Shown here in pieces: positions 58,628 through 64,000 of a stretch of 64,000 nucleotides of DNA (the first letter of the stretch is position 1; every line of letters begins with the position of its first letter). Both the position numbers and the translations under genes were made by a program. Origin of the DNA: Chitinophaga agrisoli (GTDB lineage Bacteria; Bacteroidota; Bacteroidia; Chitinophagales; Chitinophagaceae); assembly GCF_008386695.1 (NCBI RefSeq), contig NZ_VUOC01000002.1, positions 124,001 through 188,000 on the forward strand. The letters run 5' to 3'. The notes below the pieces were generated by a model. The model did no database searches. It was not told the DNA's origin and was given only the letters and a program-made list of their open reading frames with translations.

Positions 58628-60268
58628 TCAGGATACGGCGGTAGCGGTGTTTAATTTACTATTGCGATAGCTGTAGGTGAAGTAGATCAGCAGCCCTGTC
58701 AGCAGCCAGATAGTGAAAACGATCCAGTTCTTGATCCCCATCTCCGTCATCAGGTAAAAACAGCTTAACAGGCCTAGTACGGGTATCAGGGACAGCTTGC
58801 GGGTAAAGGAGAAGATGCTGAGCAGTATAGCTACGATCGTGAACAGGAAGAACGGGATATTATGTTTCCATACGTCCCAGCCCTGGGCAAAGGAGTATTT
58901 TTCTGCCAGCGCGCCCCTGAAAAGAACGGCAAACAGCAGCAGCAGCGCCGGTACGATCCATTGTCCGTTAATATAAGGCAGGCGGAAACGTTGGGTATTG
59001 CTGTCATCCTTGGGCAGCAGCAGTACGCCGCCGCATACCAGTATAAAGGCAAACAGGGTACCTATGCTGGTCAGGTCCGTTACAATGGTCAGGTTCAGGA
59101 ACAGGGCCGGTACACCTACCAGTATGCCGGTAATGATGGTGGCAAAAGAAGGCGTTTTAAACCGCGGGTGGATCTTACTGAAAGGTTTAGGCAACAGGCC
59201 ATCGCGGCTCATGCTCATCCAGATACGGGGTTGCCCTATCTGGAACACCAGCAGCACGCTGGTGGTGGCAATCACCGCGCTGATGGAGATGATATAGCTG
59301 ATCCATTTCAGGTTCACCGCGTCAAACACAAATGCCAGCGGATCGGCCACCTTTAGCTGGGTAAAGGGCACCATACCGGTCAGCACCAGGGAAATAAGCA
59401 CGTACAGGATGGTACAGATGATCAGGGAATAGAACATGCCTTTAGGCAGGTCCCGCTGGGGATTGGTACATTCCTCCGCCGTGGTGCTTACCGCATCAAA
59501 GCCAATATAGGCAAAGAACACTGCCGATACCCCTTTTAATACCCCGGAAAAGCCGTTGGGCATAAAGGGATGCCAGTTGTCCGTATTTACATAGAATGCG
59601 CCCAGTATGATCACAAATACAATGATCAGGATCTTAAAGGCCACCATTGCATTGGCGCTGCGTTTACTTTCCTGGATGCCCACATAGGCCAGCCAGGTGA
59701 TAAATACCACCACCAGGAAAGCCGGCAGGTTCAGTACAATGGGCAGGCCCGCGATATGCGGGGCGGCAGCCAGGGTTTCCGGCGAAGCATTATCGTAGTT
59801 GCTGATCAGCCAACCGGGCAGCTCCAGGCCAACACCAGACAGCAGATTATTAAAATAGCCGCTCCATGAGATGGCTACGGCTATATTTCCAATGGCATAT
59901 TCCAGGATGAGCGACCAGCCTATTACCCAGGCGGCCAGCTCGCCAAAAGTCACATATGAATACGTATAGGCGCTTCCGGAAACCGGTACGCGCGAAGCAA
60001 ATTCCGCATAACACAGGGCAGAGAAACCACAGGTGATGGCGGTGATCACAAACAGGACCGATACGCCGGGGCCGCCGTGAAAAGACGCCTCTCCAATGGT
60101 AGAAAAGATACCTGCCCCAATAACTGCCGCTATACCCATGGCCGTAAGGTCCTTCACTTTCAGCACCCTGTGCAGCTGCAGACCGGAACCATGCGCCTCC
60201 GTTAACCCCTCTTTCGCATCTTTAAGTATAGTGGATAATGACTTCCTGCGGAATAACGACTTAGACAA
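58628..60268 (-). CDS. Amino acid permease, APC superfamily
   Basis: A 546-residue transporter with 12 to 14 membrane helices. The N-terminal helix contains AAVIGAGIFSTIGEAS, the glycine-rich substrate/ion site of the family, and the sequence is closest in layout to cationic amino acid transporters (CAT), with the conserved FFAYIGFDAVSTTAEE segment after helix 7. A charged 38-residue N-terminus lies in the cytoplasm. The substrate cannot be named from sequence. The polyprenyl synthase gene starts an operon-like run upstream. Confidence 0.92.
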   Translation of the reverse strand: MSKSLFRRKSLSTILKDAKEGLTEAHGSGLQLHRVLKVKDLTAMGIAAVIGAGIFSTIGEASFHGGPGVSVLFVITAITCGFSALCYAEFASRVPVSGSAYTYSYVTFGELAAWVIGWSLILEYAIGNIAVAISWSGYFNNLLSGVGLELPGWLISNYDNASPETLAAAPHIAGLPIVLNLPAFLVVVFITWLAYVGIQESKRSANAMVAFKILIIVFVIILGAFYVNTDNWHPFMPNGFSGVLKGVSAVFFAYIGFDAVSTTAEECTNPQRDLPKGMFYSLIICTILYVLISLVLTGMVPFTQLKVADPLAFVFDAVNLKWISYIISISAVIATTSVLLVFQIGQPRIWMSMSRDGLLPKPFSKIHPRFKTPSFATIITGILVGVPALFLNLTIVTDLTSIGTLFAFILVCGGVLLLPKDDSNTQRFRLPYINGQWIVPALLLLFAVLFRGALAEKYSFAQGWDVWKHNIPFFLFTIVAILLSIFSFTRKLSLIPVLGLLSCFYLMTEMGIKNWIVFTIWLLTGLLIYFTYSYRNSKLNTATAVS

Positions 60269-60314
60269 AGCAAGTTTTTGATTTGGTGATTGTGCGAATA
60301 TAAGCGATTTAAAA

Positions 60315-61286
60315 TTACTGTTGCCGGCTCAATAGGAAATCCGCCAGCTCCTGCAGGGGCTTTTTACGGGCAGACAGCACGGCTATTTCCTCCAGGCTGT
60401 CAAACGCCTTTTGCTGGAAACGTTCTTTCTCTTTTTCCGCCCATTCGTCTACCCGGCAATCATGGAATAGTTCCAGTACCTGGGGCACCTTATCGTCCGG
60501 GGAGGAATCGAGCAGTTCCCGCAAACGGGTACGTTGGGTGGGGTTGCACAGCTCCAGGGCTTTTAGCAGCAGGAAGGTCTTTTTATTGGCCAGGATATCA
60601 CCGCCCTGCTGTTTGCCAAATTTCTCCGGATCGCCAAAAGCGTCCAGGTAATCGTCCTGGATCTGGAAGGCGATGCCTACGTTCTTACCAAAATTATATA
60701 AATGGCCCTGGTTACCCTCGCTGCCGCCGCCGATGATAGCGCCCAGTTGCAGGGAAGCTGCCAGCAGCACGGAGGTTTTCAGGGCGATCATATTTACATA
60801 GTCGTCATACTGCACCTGAGCAGGGTCCATGGCTTCCAGGTCCATATCTATCTGCTGTCCCTCGCAGACCTGTATGGCGGCTTTGTTAAATACGGAGATG
60901 ATCTTTTGCTTATAGCGGGCCTGTACCTTATTCAGGCATTCGTATACATATATGAGCATGGCATCGCCGGCCAGTATGGCCGCCGGCTCGCCGTACAGGG
61001 TATGTACGGTAGGGTTGTTCCGGCGGATGGGCGCTTTGTCCATGATATCGTCATGGATAAGGGTGAAGTTATGGAACAGCTCTACGGCATTACCTACCTG
61101 CCAGGCGTCTGCATGGATGGTATCAAACAGTTCGTTGCCCATTAAGGCCAGTACCGGGCGTATACGCTTACCGCCTATCTTAAGGATATGCGATGCGGCA
61201 TTATACAGCGTAGCCGGCTCCTGCGGAAAATGTTGCTGATCAAACTGTTGAACGAATTGCGCAATTAGCTCCTGAAAAGAATACAT
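60315..61286 (-). CDS. Polyprenyl diphosphate synthase
   Basis: A 323-residue trans-isoprenyl synthase. The first Asp-rich motif is HDDIMD (in LIHDDIMDKAP) and the second is QDDYLD, preceded by the IGGKRIRP substrate motif. It makes a prenyl chain for quinones or similar lipids from IPP and an allylic starter; the chain length cannot be judged with certainty. The ATG at 61286 is preferred because the extra 11 residues from 61319 overlap a hairpin region. It is followed by the APC permease after 46 bp. Confidence 0.92.
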   Translation of the reverse strand: MYSFQELIAQFVQQFDQQHFPQEPATLYNAASHILKIGGKRIRPVLALMGNELFDTIHADAWQVGNAVELFHNFTLIHDDIMDKAPIRRNNPTVHTLYGEPAAILAGDAMLIYVYECLNKVQARYKQKIISVFNKAAIQVCEGQQIDMDLEAMDPAQVQYDDYVNMIALKTSVLLAASLQLGAIIGGGSEGNQGHLYNFGKNVGIAFQIQDDYLDAFGDPEKFGKQQGGDILANKKTFLLLKALELCNPTQRTRLRELLDSSPDDKVPQVLELFHDCRVDEWAEKEKERFQQKAFDSLEEIAVLSARKKPLQELADFLLSRQQ

Positions 61287-61309
61287 GACTAATGAATAAT
61301 ATAAAGAAG

Positions 61310-61331
61310 TAAGGTGCAATTTAGCACCTTA
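61310..61331 (-). terminator. Hairpin after rnr
   Basis: TAAGGTGC (61310-61317) pairs perfectly with GCACCTTA (61324-61331). On the minus strand it is followed by a pyrimidine-rich stretch, 40 bp past the rnr stop. Confidence 0.55.
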
Positions 61332-61370
61332 TATTTCATAATCTTCATAAATATTTTCCCTGCAATGGGG

Positions 61371-63560
61371 TTACGCGCCCTTTTTGCCGGCGCTTTTTCC
61401 GCCACCTTTTCCGCCGCGCGGTTTCTCTTTGGATGGTTTGCCGCCGCCTTTGCTCCGGCCGCCTGTTTTACTGCGGTCGCCGGATCTGTTGCGGTCATCT
61501 GGTTTGCTGCGGTCGCCGGGTCTATTACGGCTACCGCCTGGTCTTTCCTTTTTATCTGCTTTGCCACGGTATGGCTTACCGGCGGGTGATGGCAGTTCTT
61601 CGTCCAGGTCGTAGTCCAGCTGGCGTTTGGTTAAGTTGGCAGCCAGCACCCTTATCTTTACTTTATCGCCTATACGGAATTTACGGCCGGTATGCAGGCC
61701 TATCAGCGCATATTCGCTTTCATCGTGTTTAAACTCGTCTTTGGCGAGCAGGTTGTGGATGCTTACCAGGCCTTCGCATTTGGTATCTACCGTTTCTACC
61801 CAAAAGCCAAAATGCGCCACGCCGCTGATCACGCCTTCAAAGCTTTCGCCAATGAACTGCTGCATGTACTCTACCTGCTTGTATTTATTGGCGGCCCTTT
61901 CCGCTTCCATGGCCTTGCGCTCCATTTCTGAGGAGTGACGGCATTTCTTTTCCATCTGTTTGTCCGGCTTTACCTCACCGGCCAGGCATTCCGCCAGCAC
62001 CCGGTGCACCATCACATCCGGATAACGGCGGATGGGCGAGGTAAAGTGGCAATAATGCTCAAATCCAAGCCCGTAGTGGCCAATATTATCCGGCGTGTAA
62101 ATGGCCTTGGCCATGGTACGGATACCAATGGTCTCCAGCACATGCTGCTCCGGTTTACCCTTGGCCAGCTGCAGCATCTTGTTAAAAGAGCGGGCAATGG
62201 AATCCGGGTTATCCAGGTCAAATTTATGACCAAACTTATGCGCAAATACGGAGAACACCTTCAGCTTATCCTCATCCGGCGTATCATGCACGCGGTAAGG
62301 GAAAGGCACCGGTTGTTTATTGATCCTGATCTTAGCTACATACTCCGCTACGGTACGGTTGGCCAGCAGCATAAACTCCTCTATCAGCTGGTGCGCTTCC
62401 TTGCTTTCCTTTATGACAATGCCAATAGGTGCGCCGTTCTCATCCAGCTTAAAACGTACCTCCTGGGAGGAGAAGTTGATGGCGCCATGGTCAAAGCGCT
62501 CCTTACGCAGCAGCTGCGCTATCTTGTTCAGCAGCAGCACTTCCTCTTCATATGGCCCTTCTTTGGTCTCGATAATGTCCTGCACCTCTTCATAGGTAAA
62601 GCGGTGTTTGGAATGGATGACCGTACGGCCCAGCCAGTGCTGTTTGATCTCGCCTTTTTCATTCATCTGGAAAACGGCAGAGAACGTCAGCTTATCCTCG
62701 TGCGGGCGCAGGGAGCACAGCTCGTTGGAGATCTTCTCCGGCAGCATAGGCAGTACCCTGTCCGGCAGGTATACAGAGGTTGCGCGTTTATCTGATTCTT
62801 TGTCCAGCGCGGTATCCGGTAATACGTAATGGCTTACGTCCGCAATATGCACCCCGATCTCATAATAACCGCCCCGCAGCTTTTTGATGGAGATGGCATC
62901 GTCAAAATCCTTGGCGTCCACGGGGTCTATGGTGAAAGTGAGCTGTTTACGGAAGTCTTTACGCTTACGTACCTCCGCGGTGGTGATCTTTTCCCTGATC
63001 TCCTGGAGCTCCGCCATTACCTGGTCCGGGAAGCTGAGCGGAAAACCGCTCTCCACCAGGATCTCCTTCATGGCCAGGTCATTGGTATCGCTGGCGTCCA
63101 ACAGTTCTACGATCTCGCCAACCGGTTTGCGGGTCTGCTCGCCCCAGGCTACAATACGTACCACAGCCTTATCGCCGGTCTTAGCCTCTCCCAGGGAGTT
63201 GGCCGGGATATAGATATCCGGTACAAAGGCCCCGCGTTCCGGTACCAGGAATGCAAAGCCTTTATCTTTATTCACCTCCAGGGTGCCTGTAAATTCTGTC
63301 TTTTTGCGTTTAAGGATGTCCGTTACCACGCCTTCCATGCGCCCCATTCCTTTGGATTGCTGCTTTATCACATCCAGCAGCACTTCATCCCCGTCCAGTG
63401 CGGTATTGAGGTTCTTCTGTTTTACAAGGATATCTTTGGTAAGCCCTTCTACGATAACGAAGGCCATTCCCGAACGTGTCATTTCCAGCGTGCCACGGAA
63501 GGTTTTCTTCTGGCTGCTGTCCTTTTTTGGTTTTTTCTTTTTGTTCATCTCATGTCCCAT
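61371..63560 (-). CDS. rnr: Ribonuclease R
   Basis: A 729-residue 3'-5' exoribonuclease. Two cold-shock domains (about 20-150), the RNB domain (about 215-545) with the metal-binding DPVDAKDFDDAIS motif and TSPIRRYPDVMVHR, and an S1 domain (about 580-665) are present. The tail (665-729) is a low-complexity Arg/Lys/Gly/Asp/Ser run of repeats such as RPGDRSK, longer than in E. coli and probably RNA-binding. The ATG at 63560 overlaps the stop of lpxK (TAATG), hence translational coupling; a second ATG at 63548 is possible. Confidence 0.96.
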   Translation of the reverse strand: MGHEMNKKKKPKKDSSQKKTFRGTLEMTRSGMAFVIVEGLTKDILVKQKNLNTALDGDEVLLDVIKQQSKGMGRMEGVVTDILKRKKTEFTGTLEVNKDKGFAFLVPERGAFVPDIYIPANSLGEAKTGDKAVVRIVAWGEQTRKPVGEIVELLDASDTNDLAMKEILVESGFPLSFPDQVMAELQEIREKITTAEVRKRKDFRKQLTFTIDPVDAKDFDDAISIKKLRGGYYEIGVHIADVSHYVLPDTALDKESDKRATSVYLPDRVLPMLPEKISNELCSLRPHEDKLTFSAVFQMNEKGEIKQHWLGRTVIHSKHRFTYEEVQDIIETKEGPYEEEVLLLNKIAQLLRKERFDHGAINFSSQEVRFKLDENGAPIGIVIKESKEAHQLIEEFMLLANRTVAEYVAKIRINKQPVPFPYRVHDTPDEDKLKVFSVFAHKFGHKFDLDNPDSIARSFNKMLQLAKGKPEQHVLETIGIRTMAKAIYTPDNIGHYGLGFEHYCHFTSPIRRYPDVMVHRVLAECLAGEVKPDKQMEKKCRHSSEMERKAMEAERAANKYKQVEYMQQFIGESFEGVISGVAHFGFWVETVDTKCEGLVSIHNLLAKDEFKHDESEYALIGLHTGRKFRIGDKVKIRVLAANLTKRQLDYDLDEELPSPAGKPYRGKADKKERPGGSRNRPGDRSKPDDRNRSGDRSKTGGRSKGGGKPSKEKPRGGKGGGKSAGKKGA

Positions 63561-64000
63561 TAAGTTCTAATATATCCGCCCCACCCCTGCATATAATCAA
63601 AAATATAATTATTAAATGAATTCCCTTCGCCGGAGAGGAAAGATATTTCCACGGGCATCACTGCAATTTGCAGGCCCAGTTCCTGTAAACGGGGTTGCAG
63701 GAGGTGCAGGCGTACGGCGTCCTTCTCGGTGGTGACCACCAGCTTTTGCGTGCCTGGTAAGTCTTTCAGCTCTTTGCTCACCTTCTCCAGGTCGTTATTG
63801 CTGTAGTAATAATGGTCCGGAAAAGGCAGCAGGAACACCTCATTATAATGTTCCTTCAAATGCTGTACCAGCGGCGCGGGCCTGGCTATCCCGCATACCA
63901 GCAGCAGGGTGGCCTCCGGCGATACGGTCACCGGCTCCTGGGTAAACATATCGTATAAAGCGCCGTATTGCAGGCAGGTAAAGAACAGGCGTTGATGCGG
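63560..64000 (-). CDS. lpxK: Tetraacyldisaccharide 4'-kinase, C-terminal part
   Basis: The 3' part of lpxK; the frame is open to the right edge, and the P-loop half lies beyond it. LpxK phosphorylates the 4' position of the lipid A precursor at the inner membrane. The visible segment starts HQRLFFTCLQYGALYD and includes LLLVCGIARPAPL, FPDHYYYSNNDL and VVTTEKDAVRL, the conserved C-terminal LpxK blocks. The stop overlaps the rnr start. Confidence 0.92.
   Translation of the reverse strand, partial: PHQRLFFTCLQYGALYDMFTQEPVTVSPEATLLLVCGIARPAPLVQHLKEHYNEVFLLPFPDHYYYSNNDLEKVSKELKDLPGTQKLVVTTEKDAVRLHLLQPRLQELGLQIAVMPVEISFLSGEGNSFNNYIFDYMQGWGGYIRT

Overview
The window looks like core chromosome of a Bacteroidota bacterium, most likely Chitinophagaceae (Chitinophaga or a close relative). 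Reasons: many lineage-typical families (DUF4270, DUF4252, DUF2027-Smr, DUF1599 beside a BT_3928-type DoxX protein, DUF2911, FtsX-type permeases, a glycogen-synthase-like protein beside panC/panD), promoter candidates of the Bacteroidota type (TAnnTTTG) and few Shine-Dalgarno sequences. No rRNA, tRNA, CRISPR array, prophage or insertion sequence was recognised. One structural RNA, RNase P RNA, is present. Both ends cut genes: recF at the left and lpxK at the right.

Layout. 0-4.5 kb: recF end, a DciA-like (DUF721) gene, then on the minus strand an ECF sigma factor, a probable membrane anti-sigma-like protein and two DUF4252 proteins, followed by a TsdA-like dihaem cytochrome c. 4.8-6.5 kb: AraC regulator and nitroreductase. 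6.5-14.8 kb: orphan OppB-type permease, DoxX/DUF1599 pair divergent from folP and cdaA (c-di-AMP synthase), a PNGase F-like lipoprotein, double FKBP lipoprotein, NrnA and Ndk. 15-22.2 kb: FtsX permease, pyruvate carboxylase, XerD. 22.3-30.2 kb: the least ordinary region. It holds a transthyretin-like protein, a small protein with a Cys-Pro tail followed by a 7-TM protein, a histidine kinase and a response regulator, a DUF2911 protein, and a three-gene module (709-residue internally duplicated Cys protein, DUF1360 protein, 82-residue protein). 30.2-36.6 kb (minus strand): PIG-L deacetylase, two very small membrane proteins and a sodium/solute symporter in one tight operon, then pyrR-pyrB-DUF486. 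36.8-42.4 kb: two tandem outer-membrane beta-barrels, a Bcp-type peroxiredoxin, metK, DUF4270, GT5-like protein. 42.6-53.3 kb: panC-panD-flippase-like protein, GT-C-like membrane protein, ppk-ppx, panB, then a DUF1338/ALDH7 pair that fits lysine/2-aminoadipate breakdown. 53.3-64 kb: S8 peptidase, DUF4870, rnpB, Smr protein, DoxX, amino acid permease, polyprenyl synthase, RNase R, lpxK.

Functional links visible by proximity: pantothenate/CoA supply (panB, panC, panD), polyphosphate turnover (ppk, ppx), pyrimidine synthesis with its regulator (pyrR, pyrB), and the two-component system at 24-26 kb.

The most unexpected non-gene signal is a set of intergenic elements made of strictly periodic degenerate words (8-bp units of the type ATNNGCAC, 7-bp units of the types TTAGCNN and AAATCNN), often arranged as inverted pairs, in at least six gaps. 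Several minus-strand genes are also preceded, not followed, by correctly oriented terminator-like hairpins.
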